This document shows positions 1 through 7,617 of a stretch of DNA of 64,000 nt, piece after piece; within the stretch, counting starts at the first letter, position 1, and each line of letters starts with the position of its first letter. Position numbers and translations under genes: made by a program. The notes beneath the pieces are model-generated. The model was not told the origin of the DNA. It did no database searches and saw nothing but the letters and a program-made list of their open reading frames with translations. Source of the stretch: an uncultured Clostridia bacterium (GTDB lineage: Bacteria > Bacillota > Clostridia > Lachnospirales > Cellulosilyticaceae); assembly GCA_937921505.1 (NCBI GenBank), contig CAKZUB010000033.1, positions 1-64,000 on the forward strand, read 5' to 3'.

Positions 1-22
1 TTCCTTAATTCGCCAAATTATT

Positions 23-1189
23 CTACGGCGCTTGAGGACGATAATGCATTGGCCATAGCGTCTTTCGTGGTTGCATCTGTCCAATCTTACACTTAGGACA
101 GAAACTGAGATTAATTCCTGTTATTTCAAGCAGTATGTCATGCCAACTTTTTTCTTCCACTTGCATATCATCTGATTGAACTTCTAGCTGCTCTTTGCAC
201 TCTTTTAGTTTAGTATTCCGATTTTTATTACTTAGTAACCCATAATGCCTTATTTTCATAAATCCTTCTGGCAGTACATGCAGTAAAAATCTTCGTATGA
301 ACTCAGAACCATTCAGAGTCATTTTCTTATACTTATTTTTATCTTTGTAATCTCTCCACTTGAAAGTGACTCCAGCATCAGATACTTTTATGATACGATC
401 ATTTGAAATCGCAACCTTATGTGTGTATCTGCCTAGATATTCAATAACTTGTTTAGGTCCTCCAAAAGGTGGTTTGCTGTATACCACCCACTCTTTGTTG
501 TAAAGTTTATCTATTAGTTGCTGAAATACTTCTCGTTTACCAAGATGAGAAATAGTCCCAGGAAACTTTAACTTTTCATTCTTATAAGCTCTTTTAAGAT
601 AATAAAGAAGTTTTCCTCTAAACATCCTTGAGAGTACCTTTACTGGCATAAAGAATTTTTCACTTCCTGTTGTCCATTTTCCAGTTTGTACAGATAAACC
701 TCCACTAGGAACAATACAGTGAATATGTGGATGATCCATTAAGTTTTGTCCCCATGTATGAAGAATTGAGATGAATCCAATCTCTGCTCCTAAATACTTT
801 GGTTCTTTACCTAATTTCATCAGCGTTTCAGATACAGCTCGAAATAAAATATTATACAATTCTCTTTGATTCCTCAGAACAATATCATTTAGCTCACTCG
901 GAATGGTAAATACCACATGATAGTAGGGTACAGGGAGTAAGTCCTTATTTCTTTCCTTAATCCACTTTTCTTTAGATAGTCCTTGACACTTTGGACAATG
1001 TCTATTTCTGCAGGAGTTGTATGAAATATGGATATGACCACAAGCTTTACATGCATCTACATGTCCACCAAGCGCAGCTGTCCTACAGGATTCTATAGCC
1101 CTCATTACTTTTAACATTCTGATAGGCAGCTTCTGGGTTTTGCGATACTCTGCTCCAAACCGTTTAAATATATCTGCTACCTCAGGCAT
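23..1189 (-). CDS. IS91-family transposase
   Basis: Rolling-circle (HUH/Y-type) transposase of 388 residues that would nick and move a single DNA strand. The N-terminal quarter carries the cysteine/histidine zinc-binding cluster of the family (CKACGHIH, then CRNRHCPKC). The HUH-like motif HPHIHCIVPSGG lies near residue 155, and the candidate nucleophile region YLGRYTHKVAIS sits in the second half. Length is close to IS91/IS801-type enzymes and the frame is open, so it may be active. It starts by overlapping the stop of a short integrase-like ORF upstream (ATG and TGA overlap out of frame). The downstream end of the element lies outside the window. Confidence 0.9.
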   Translation of the reverse strand: MPEVADIFKRFGAEYRKTQKLPIRMLKVMRAIESCRTAALGGHVDACKACGHIHISYNSCRNRHCPKCQGLSKEKWIKERNKDLLPVPYYHVVFTIPSELNDIVLRNQRELYNILFRAVSETLMKLGKEPKYLGAEIGFISILHTWGQNLMDHPHIHCIVPSGGLSVQTGKWTTGSEKFFMPVKVLSRMFRGKLLYYLKRAYKNEKLKFPGTISHLGKREVFQQLIDKLYNKEWVVYSKPPFGGPKQVIEYLGRYTHKVAISNDRIIKVSDAGVTFKWRDYKDKNKYKKMTLNGSEFIRRFLLHVLPEGFMKIRHYGLLSNKNRNTKLKECKEQLEVQSDDMQVEEKSWHDILLEITGINLSFCPKCKIGQMQPRKTLWPMHYRPQAP

Positions 1190-1337
1190 TGTACGAGTCC
1201 TGTATTCTATCTAAAGGACTTACAATATTAAAATGTCGTACAAAGTGATGCATCTGCTTAAGATATGTTTTGCAAGTACACTTACTTAATCCTCTTAGCT
1301 CCATATCCATTTTCATCTGTTGTTTTAAAGTATCCAT
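1182..1337 (-). pseudogene. Truncated tyrosine recombinase N-terminus
   Basis: A 51-residue ORF starting MDTLKQQMKMDMELRGLS, preceded by a good ribosome binding site (AAAGGA, about 8 nt before ATG). The stretch LRGLSKCTCKTYLKQMHHF resembles the N-terminal SAM-like, core-binding domain of phage-type tyrosine recombinases. All catalytic parts are missing and the frame ends directly at the transposase start. Some IS91-like elements carry a full integrase gene at this spot, so an internal deletion is the likely explanation. Whether the peptide is functional or just supplies translational coupling to the transposase cannot be told. Confidence 0.6.
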
Positions 1338-1837
1338 AATCATTTCCTTTCAATGTTTTCCTAGAGTTTTCCACTTAATTGTGAATAAACTACATGTAAA
1401 AGAAAATTTTTGGATAGAATAGCCTCATTCTTCTAATATGTAAAATATATCTGCCGCTTCGGTGTTAGATAAAAAGCTACCGCGTTAGCGGTTTAGTTCA
1501 ACTTAAATATTACCCCAACTCTTGACGATATACATATCTTCAAGGGTGGTATTCCCGACGTTAGTGTCGGAAAATATTACTATAGTTTATAATTTATGTT
1601 ACAAACGAATTTTTTGCTTACTTCTTGCTGCTATCTGTTATATTATTCTCTTTAGCCTTTACAACAAAATTATTCGTCTATCCCTCATGAGGAACTCAGA
1701 GAAAATACTATAACTATCAAAGTTGCAAAATAAGTTCAATTACTCTTTTTATCTTTTAATATCCCCCTTATTTTACACTGTAGTTCAAGAATTTTCAATC
1801 AATTATTCACTGCATCTCTTAATAAAGTGTTAAAATC
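1338..1837. other. Non-coding stretch with IS-end-like hairpins
   Basis: No credible gene. Two short hairpins stand out: CCGC-gtta-GCGG at about 1481-1492, extended by CTA/TAG with a two-T bulge, and CCGAC-loop-GTCGG at about 1553-1569. The sequence TTTAGTTCAAC follows the first hairpin. Bulged hairpins near short cleavage sites are typical of single-strand transposon ends (IS91 or IS200/IS605 type), so this may be the upstream end of the IS91-like element or the remnant of another one. A 63-residue open frame on the plus strand crosses the second hairpin and looks accidental. Confidence 0.4.
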
Positions 1838-1880
1838 AAAAATGCCCTCTGAAAGATTGTTCTTTCTAGAGGACATTTTT
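1838..1880 (-). terminator. Terminator after rhaM
   Basis: Inverted repeat (AAAAATG-CCTCT ... AGAGG-CATTTTT) just downstream of the mutarotase gene. Read on the minus strand it ends in a T-rich run, as expected for an intrinsic terminator closing the sugar locus. Confidence 0.75.
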
Positions 1881-1908
1881 GGTTTTAATATGACATTTAC
1901 TATCCCTA

Positions 1909-2235
1909 TTACTTTAAATAAAATACTTCTCTCATAGGCACTATTGGACTTGGCTGTGAAAAGTCAAATGAACCCTCTACCATTTGAGAAGTAATCGCAT
2001 TCCATCTGTTACAAGCTTCGCTTTTATCAATATAACCAAAAGCAGCCTCTACATCATCACACTCAAACACATAAAAGAACTGATTACCATTTTGAAAAAT
2101 AGAATAATTCTTAATACCCGCCTTTGAATGCTCTTCTAAAATCTCTGGCCATGCATTTAAATGCATCTGCACATACTCATCCAAACAAGCCTCTTTAATC
2201 TTCCACGTCCATGCAAACTTATTACTTTGTTCCAT
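1909..2235 (-). CDS. rhaM: L-rhamnose mutarotase RhaM
   Basis: 108-residue member of the RhaM (YiiL) family, which interconverts the alpha and beta anomers of L-rhamnose in the cytoplasm so that the isomerase gets its preferred form. Length matches the family (about 104). Family-type segments are visible: MHLNAWPEILEEHSKAGIKN in the first half and the C-terminal PSPIVPMREVFYL. The start is fixed by AAGGAGG eight bases upstream. It is the last gene of the sugar locus, separated from the solute-binding-protein gene by a terminator-like hairpin and a large palindrome, so it may be expressed by read-through or from its own promoter. It is the best single clue that the locus sugar is rhamnose. Confidence 0.92.
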   Translation of the reverse strand: MEQSNKFAWTWKIKEACLDEYVQMHLNAWPEILEEHSKAGIKNYSIFQNGNQFFYVFECDDVEAAFGYIDKSEACNRWNAITSQMVEGSFDFSQPSPIVPMREVFYLK

Positions 2236-2351
2236 CTTAAATGCCTCCTTATATTTAATATTATTCTAAAATCCTTTCAACCCTTCACCGTTTTATCTCC
2301 TCTGGCTCTCCAGCTCTTCCATCTCTCCTCCTGGCATAGTCCTCTACCCAC

Positions 2352-2626
2352 GCTTCTTTTACCGGTAGTATGCCTAGCAAGGAGGTTTTAGGGTTTGGAA
2401 GCTGCCTCTGTAGTATTTCGTGAAGAAAATCTTAGCAGTTTTTTGAAATGGTTCTTAGGGAGACTGTCTGAGTAATACCTACAAAATTTGTATACAAATT
2501 TTGTAGGTGGCGAGTTTCGACCGTTCATTTCAAAAAAGTGCTTAGATTTTTAGAAATGCGAAAGTGAGCAGCTGGAAAACCCTAAAACCTCCTTGCGACG
2601 CCATACCCACTACCTAAAAAGAAGCT
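2352..2626. repeat. Large imperfect palindrome, about 135-bp arms
   Basis: The two halves (about 2352-2492 and 2493-2626) are reverse complements at roughly three-quarters identity by eye. The best blocks are GCAAGGAGGTTTTAGGGTTT at 2377-2396 matched by its complement at 2578-2597, CTTTTTT-type runs followed by GAAATG in the middle of each arm, and a perfect 32-bp palindrome at the centre (2477-2508, centred on GTATAC). No coding frame is evident. It fills the gap between rhaS and rhaM. It could be a MITE-like element, a collapsed inverted duplication, or a very long hairpin in the transcript. Confidence 0.8.
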
Positions 2627-2646
2627 CACCCCTAAAGGCAAGCTTC
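2615..2646 (-). terminator. Terminator-like hairpin after rhaS
   Basis: GAAGCT (2621-2626) pairs with AGCTTC (2641-2646). On the minus strand the stem is followed by TTTTTA. It lies 25 nt past the stop of the solute-binding-protein gene and probably ends or reduces transcription before rhaM. Confidence 0.65.
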
Positions 2647-2670
2647 ATTTCATAACCTATAAGTTATTTT

Positions 2671-3753
2671 CTAGTATACACTCTTCCATTCTTCAATGTT
2701 TGCTGGCTCAAATTTGAATGGGTCGCCAAGCATGATTTCTGTGCCGTCTCCAGCTGTAATAATTTCTTTTTCACCTAGTCTGCCTGCTGTAAATTTATTA
2801 CCTTGAGCACCTGTGATTGTGCCATCTGCAAGGGCCATTGCTGCATACCCGCCTAAGTAACCTACATCAATTGGATTCCATAAGTACATCCATGGGCAAA
2901 CACCATTTGTAATATATTCTGCCATCTCGCTTGGAAGTCCAAGTCCTGTTAATACAACTTTATCTACAAGTCCTTTATCTGTTAAAACTTTACCTGCTGC
3001 CGCCATCCCTACTGTAGTTGGTGAAATAATACCTCTAAGGTCTGGGTAGGCTTTAAGTAATGCTTCTGTTTCTGATGTACTCTTATCACGTAGGTCATCT
3101 CCATAAGCTACTTTTACAAGTTCTATATCTGCATATTTAGGATCTTCAAGTTCTTTTTTCATCCATTCAATCCATAAATTTTGGTTTGCAGCTTGTGATG
3201 TTGCACTGAGTATGGCTATTTGCCCTTTGCCGCCAATCATTTCAGAAATCGCTTGAACTTGAACACGTCCAATACGTTCTGGATCTGCTTGATTAACATG
3301 TACCATGCGGCTTGCTGCATTAACACTTGAGTCAAGTGATAACACTTTAATGCCTGCATTCATAGCTTTTGTAAGGACTGGTTGTAATGCATCTGGGTCA
3401 TTACCTGCAAGTGCAATCACTGTTACCTTCTGCGCTATTGCCTCTTCAATCATTTGGATCTGTGCTTCTGCTGTTGGTTCTGCCGGTGCTTTTAAGATAA
3501 CCTCGCCAGCCCCTGCTTCTTCTATAGCAGCTTTAAAACCTTCTGCTTCTTTTTCATTATAGGGATTACCTGTGCTTTTAACAATAAGTACAAATTTCTT
3601 TGTCTCACTACTTGCTGTGTTTGCTGGTGCTTCTGTTTTTGTGTCTGTGGAAGCTTGTGACTCAGCTGGTTTAGATGCGCATCCAGCTAAGCTTGATACG
3701 AGTAAGGTTGTGCCTAAACTAAGTGCTAATAGCTTTTTAAATTTTTTCATCAT
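2671..3753 (-). CDS. rhaS: Rhamnose-type ABC transporter solute-binding lipoprotein
   Basis: Periplasmic-binding-protein-type (family 1, ribose/rhamnose class) receptor that captures the sugar outside the membrane. It has a lysine-rich start, a hydrophobic segment and the lipobox SLAGC, so it should be lipid-anchored. The mature part starts after a Ser/Thr/Ala-rich linker, and the sugar-binding fold carries typical stretches such as FVLIVKSTGNPYNEKEAEGF and VLSLDSS. I place the start at the internal ATG at 3753 because GGGGGT lies just before it; the longer frame from 3765 has no ribosome binding site. The gene follows the ATPase and two permeases, giving a full importer. Assignment to rhamnose rests on rhaB and rhaM beside it and on resemblance to RhaS; an autoinducer-2 or ribose receptor is the alternative. 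Confidence 0.85.
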   Translation of the reverse strand: MMKKFKKLLALSLGTTLLVSSLAGCASKPAESQASTDTKTEAPANTASSETKKFVLIVKSTGNPYNEKEAEGFKAAIEEAGAGEVILKAPAEPTAEAQIQMIEEAIAQKVTVIALAGNDPDALQPVLTKAMNAGIKVLSLDSSVNAASRMVHVNQADPERIGRVQVQAISEMIGGKGQIAILSATSQAANQNLWIEWMKKELEDPKYADIELVKVAYGDDLRDKSTSETEALLKAYPDLRGIISPTTVGMAAAGKVLTDKGLVDKVVLTGLGLPSEMAEYITNGVCPWMYLWNPIDVGYLGGYAAMALADGTITGAQGNKFTAGRLGEKEIITAGDGTEIMLGDPFKFEPANIEEWKSVY

Positions 3754-3850
3754 TTTTACCCCCATTTATTTTTTTACTTGTTACTATTTAAAAGAGCACC
3801 TATTTTTTAAAATATGCTCGTTTAAAACATGAATAAAACTAACGTACTTA

Positions 3851-4849
3851 TTATGCTGCTACCTTCTTTTTTCTTAACTGATCTAGGTTAATATTAGGAA
3901 TAGTTACCGCAATAATTAAGATAATACCTATAATAATCATAAGAGCTTGTGCTGGTACATTAATAAGTCCTAGGCCATAACGAAGCAGTCCAATAATGAA
4001 AATCGAAATAACAGCCCCTAGCATACGGCCTTTACCTCCAAGTGTACTAATGCCTCCAAGTACAACCATTGCAATAACATCTAGTTCATAGCCTAGCGCT
4101 ATATTAGGACGTGCACTGCCTGTTCTTGAAATGAGGAACAATGCTGTTACAGATGCCATAAAGCCCATAAGTGTAAATACAATAACTTTAATTTTATCGG
4201 TTTTGATACCTGAATAGCGACAAGCTGTTTCATTATTTCCCATACCATAGACACTTCTTCCAAAAGTAGTCCTATGAAGCAATAAGGCAAAAAGTGCAGC
4301 AAATACTATAAAAACGATAAGCATAAAAGGAATCTTTCCTACATATCCCCAGCCTAAGTAAGCGTACCATGTTGGGAATTTACCTGCTGCTTGGTCTTCA
4401 AGAATAATATACGCAATTCCTCTAAATATAGTCATTGTAGAGAGTGTAACGATCATGGCTGGAAGCTCTTTAAATTTAACAATAAGCGTCCCATTTATAA
4501 AACCACATAGCGTGCCAACTGCAAGTGCAAGTAAAATAGCAAGCGGCATCGGTAATCCCATATTAAAAGCCACGCCCATAATAACAGAAGATAAAGCTGT
4601 TATTGAAGCAATAGAAATATCAATATCACCAAGTATAATAATAAATACCATTGGAAGCACCATAAAAGCTTTGTCTAAGAACGTCATTGTTGCATCCATA
4701 ATGCCTGTAAAACTTAAATAATAAGGTGATAGATTTGTATTCATAATATTAATAATGATAAAGACTGCAACTAACATCCATTCCCATTGGAAGAAAAACT
4801 TTTTTAAGTTAAATTGCTTTTTATTTTGGATTATTCTTTTATTTTCCAT
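3851..4849 (-). CDS. Sugar ABC transporter permease (RhaP/RhaQ type)
   Basis: Integral membrane subunit of 332 residues in the RbsC-like branch of carbohydrate importers. Many hydrophobic segments are visible, plus the family hallmark GGISTLGGKGRMLGA near residue 270 and ILGDIDISIASI near residue 75, which belongs to the conserved cytoplasmic/membrane-entry region. It is the second permease of a heterodimeric channel; which of RhaP or RhaQ it equals cannot be decided by eye. The ribosome binding site GAGGAGG overlaps the end of the upstream permease gene, whose stop lies three bases before this start, so the two are translationally coupled. Confidence 0.9.
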   Translation of the reverse strand: MENKRIIQNKKQFNLKKFFFQWEWMLVAVFIIINIMNTNLSPYYLSFTGIMDATMTFLDKAFMVLPMVFIIILGDIDISIASITALSSVIMGVAFNMGLPMPLAILLALAVGTLCGFINGTLIVKFKELPAMIVTLSTMTIFRGIAYIILEDQAAGKFPTWYAYLGWGYVGKIPFMLIVFIVFAALFALLLHRTTFGRSVYGMGNNETACRYSGIKTDKIKVIVFTLMGFMASVTALFLISRTGSARPNIALGYELDVIAMVVLGGISTLGGKGRMLGAVISIFIIGLLRYGLGLINVPAQALMIIIGIILIIAVTIPNINLDQLRKKKVAA

Positions 4850-4852
4850 AGT

Positions 4853-5827
4853 TTATAGCTTCCTCCTCATGAGATTTTCTTTTGTAGCACGTCTTTTCAC
4901 AAGTGCATTCATAAGAATAGCTGCCAGAATAATAAGTCCTTGTATGGCATTTTGCCAAAACGGTGATACATTAATAAGAGGTAATGCATTATTTAAAATA
5001 CCAAATAGCAGTGTACCTACTAAGAGTCCTGATACTTTTCCATACCCTCCAGCTACGCTTACGCCTCCAAGTACACAAGCTGCAATAACATTAAGTTCAT
5101 ACCCTGTAGCCGTATCTCCTTGCGCTGATGCAAACTTAGATACCCAAAGCACACCTGCAAGTCCTGCCAAAGCACCCATCAGTGTATAAACAAGCCATAA
5201 TACTTTCTTTGTATTAATACCACTTATTTTTGCTGAGGCAACATTACTTCCTACAGCATAGATTTGTCTGCCTGTTCTTGTGTAGCTAATAAAATAATAA
5301 AAGAGTATGTAGATTATAATGGCTATAAAAATAAGCGTATTAATGCCAAGCACTTTGCTTGTGGCTATGCCTTTAAAGCTTGCTGACATTTGGTGTGCAC
5401 TTACCCACTTACCGCCACTTATCATAAAAGTTAATCCTCTAAATACATTAAGCATACCTAGTGAAGCAATAATCGGAAACACACCAAGGATGGATACTAA
5501 AAAGCCAACGATAAAACCACAAAGGGTACCTACCCCAACAGCTATAAGAATCGCGGCCACAGGTGATAGATCTGGATTATGACTTACTGCAAGTGCTGCT
5601 GTCATCCCTGATAGTGCAAGGGTTGATCCAATAGATAAGTCAATGCCAGCTGTTAAAAGGACCATCATCATACCAACTGCTAATATACTTAGTATTGCTG
5701 TATTGGTAAGGAGGTCATTGATATTTTCAAAGCTTAAAAAACTGGGATTTTTAAATTGTATAAAAATACAAAGTATAACGATAAACCCAAGTAACCCGGC
5801 TTCTCTGAATTTAGAAATATTGCGCAT
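4853..5827 (-). CDS. Sugar ABC transporter permease (RhaP/RhaQ type)
   Basis: First permease after the ATPase gene, 324 residues, same RbsC-like family as its neighbour. Visible hallmarks are LLTAGIDLSIGSTLALSGM near residue 60 and LGGVSVAGGYGKVSGLLVG near residue 250, separated by several transmembrane stretches. It should pair with the downstream permease to form the sugar channel. The start is fixed by AAGGAGG just upstream and lies 12 nt after the ATPase stop. The C-terminus MRRKL doubles as the ribosome binding site of the next gene. Confidence 0.9.
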   Translation of the reverse strand: MRNISKFREAGLLGFIVILCIFIQFKNPSFLSFENINDLLTNTAILSILAVGMMMVLLTAGIDLSIGSTLALSGMTAALAVSHNPDLSPVAAILIAVGVGTLCGFIVGFLVSILGVFPIIASLGMLNVFRGLTFMISGGKWVSAHQMSASFKGIATSKVLGINTLIFIAIIIYILFYYFISYTRTGRQIYAVGSNVASAKISGINTKKVLWLVYTLMGALAGLAGVLWVSKFASAQGDTATGYELNVIAACVLGGVSVAGGYGKVSGLLVGTLLFGILNNALPLINVSPFWQNAIQGLIILAAILMNALVKRRATKENLMRRKL

Positions 5828-5839
5828 CCTCTCTCCTCC

Positions 5840-7345
5840 TTACTTCTTCTCTAACATAGCAAATTCTAGTATCTTCTCTTGTGTAATGCCATCAGTCTCA
5901 AGTGTTGCTGTTATTCTGCCATCTCTCATAACTGCTATACGATCGCTCATTCCTAATACTTCAGGCATTTCTGATGATACCATAATGATCGCATAATTTT
6001 GTTTTGAAAGCTCTCTCATAATTTCATAAATGGCATATTTAGCACCTACATCTACGCCTTTTGTAGGCTCATCTAATATAATAACTTTAAGATCAGACGC
6101 TAGAAGCTTTGCAACAACTACTTTTTGTTGATTGCCTCCTGATAAAGAATCTGCAGTATCAAATATGCTGACTGCTTTAACCGTCACTTTTTCAGCGAGT
6201 GTTTTGGCAACATCTGCTTCTTTATTTTTATCTAACCAACCCGATTTAGAAATATTAGAAAGAGTTGAAAGGGTAATATTTTTACCAATTCCCCACTGTA
6301 ATATAAGGCCTTGTTTTTGTCTGTCTTCTGGCAGATAGCCTATTCCCCTATCCATTGCATCAAGTGGTTTTTTAATCACTACTTCTTTGCCTTCAAAATA
6401 AATTTTACCTTTATCGGGTCTTGTAATACCAAATATACTTTCGCAGATTTCTGTTCTTCCTGCTCCAACTAGCCCTGTAAGTGCTAATATCTCCCCTTGT
6501 CTTACACTAAAGGATATATCTGCAAAGTAGCCTGTTTGACTAAGTCCTTCTACCTTTAAGATTTCTTTTCCTATTTTATTTTCTTTAGGTGGGAAAAGCT
6601 GAGTCATCTCACGCCCTACCATTGCATAAATAAGCTTTTCATTCGTGATTTCATGAACTCCCCAGCATCCTATGTACTGAGCATCTCTAAGTACAGTGAC
6701 TCTTGTTGCAAGTCTATACATGTCTTCAAACCTATGAGAAATAAGAATGATAGATACACCACTATCTCTTAGCTGCTCGGCTATTTTATAAAGCTGCTCA
6801 CTTTCAGTTTTGGTAAGCGCTGCTGTTGGTTCATCCATAATAATCACTTTTGCATCCATAGATAAGGCTTTAGCAATCTCAACAATTTGCTGCTCTGCAA
6901 CACTTAGTGATCCCATTTGTGTTTTAGGATCAATACTCGCTCCTACACTATCTAATAATTCCTTTGCTCTCTTATGCATATCATTCCATAAAATGCGTTT
7001 TGTTTTAGCGGATACTTTTTCATGTCCTATAAATATATTTTCCGTTACACTAAGATCCGGATAGTTTGTAACATGTTGATAAATAGCAGCAATTCCAAGC
7101 TTCTGTGAGTCTCTTGTCGTCTTAAAATTTACTCTATGCCCCTCATAATACATTTCGCCTTCGTCTGGTGCATGTACGCCTGTGATAACTTTAATAAAAG
7201 TTGATTTCCCCGCTCCATTTTCGCCCATAAGGGCATGTATTTCACCTTTTTTAAGGTTAAAGTTTACTTGATTTAGTGCTTTTACGCCTGGAAATATCTT
7301 TGTTATGCCTTTTAATTCCAAAATAAAGTCTGACACATTCACCAC
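5840..7345 (-). CDS. rhaT: Rhamnose-type sugar ABC transporter ATPase (two ABC domains)
   Basis: 501-residue duplicated ATPase of the RbsA/RhaT type that powers sugar import at the inner face of the membrane. The first domain has Walker A GENGAGKST near residue 43, signature LSVAEQQ, and Walker B VIIMDEPTAAL. The second has the degenerate Walker A GLVGAGRTE and signature LSGGNQQKV with VIILDEPTKGVD, the usual asymmetry of this class. The start is a GTG (GTGGTGAATG) with AAAGGATGA upstream. It heads the transporter operon (ATPase, permease, permease, binding protein); the region upstream holds a 13-bp palindrome that could be an operator. Confidence 0.88.
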   Translation of the reverse strand: MVNVSDFILELKGITKIFPGVKALNQVNFNLKKGEIHALMGENGAGKSTFIKVITGVHAPDEGEMYYEGHRVNFKTTRDSQKLGIAAIYQHVTNYPDLSVTENIFIGHEKVSAKTKRILWNDMHKRAKELLDSVGASIDPKTQMGSLSVAEQQIVEIAKALSMDAKVIIMDEPTAALTKTESEQLYKIAEQLRDSGVSIILISHRFEDMYRLATRVTVLRDAQYIGCWGVHEITNEKLIYAMVGREMTQLFPPKENKIGKEILKVEGLSQTGYFADISFSVRQGEILALTGLVGAGRTEICESIFGITRPDKGKIYFEGKEVVIKKPLDAMDRGIGYLPEDRQKQGLILQWGIGKNITLSTLSNISKSGWLDKNKEADVAKTLAEKVTVKAVSIFDTADSLSGGNQQKVVVAKLLASDLKVIILDEPTKGVDVGAKYAIYEIMRELSKQNYAIIMVSSEMPEVLGMSDRIAVMRDGRITATLETDGITQEKILEFAMLEKK

Positions 7346-7371
7346 TCATCCTTTCTTAGTTGGTGTGTTCT

Positions 7372-7384
7372 GCAAGTAACTTGC
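7372..7384. promoter_or_regulatory. Possible operator upstream of rhaT
   Basis: Perfect odd-centred palindrome GCAAGTAACTTGC in the 270-nt gap before the transporter operon, about 27 nt ahead of its start. The partial repeat TTACTTG follows about 10 nt further. Candidate site for the AraC-type response regulator or the DeoR protein; nothing in the sequence identifies which. Confidence 0.35.
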
Positions 7385-7537
7385 TTTCCCTATTACTTGT
7401 ACTGTTCTACTTCATATTATCAAAGTCGCCTGCTAAGATAAATGTAAATTATTAAACTGGGCATGTGTAAAAGTAAACTCTTCTTCTCACCCATTTTAAA
7501 AGTACATTTTGTATAAGTATAAGTTGTGCAGAAGCTT

Positions 7538-7595
7538 AGAACCTATAAGACTCTTCTAAGTATATGGATCTACTTAAAAGAGTCTTATAGGTTCT
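7538..7595. terminator. Long hairpin after the YesN-type gene
   Basis: 18-bp perfect stem (7538-7555 with 7578-7595) plus an inner 6-bp stem, 22 nt beyond the response-regulator stop. The T-run (TTCTTTTATT) lies on the plus-strand side, so for minus-strand genes it is an atypical terminator or an RNA-stabilising hairpin between the regulator operon and the transporter operon. Confidence 0.65.
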
Positions 7596-7617
7596 TTTAT
7601 TAACGTTTAAAAAGACA

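Noticed and set aside
1522-1713. 63-residue plus-strand ORF
   Set aside because: Crosses a hairpin, has no ribosome binding site and reads as low-information hydrophobic sequence.
2236-2391. Small plus-strand ORF over the rhaM leader and palindrome
   Set aside because: Pro/Leu-rich shadow reading without a ribosome binding site.
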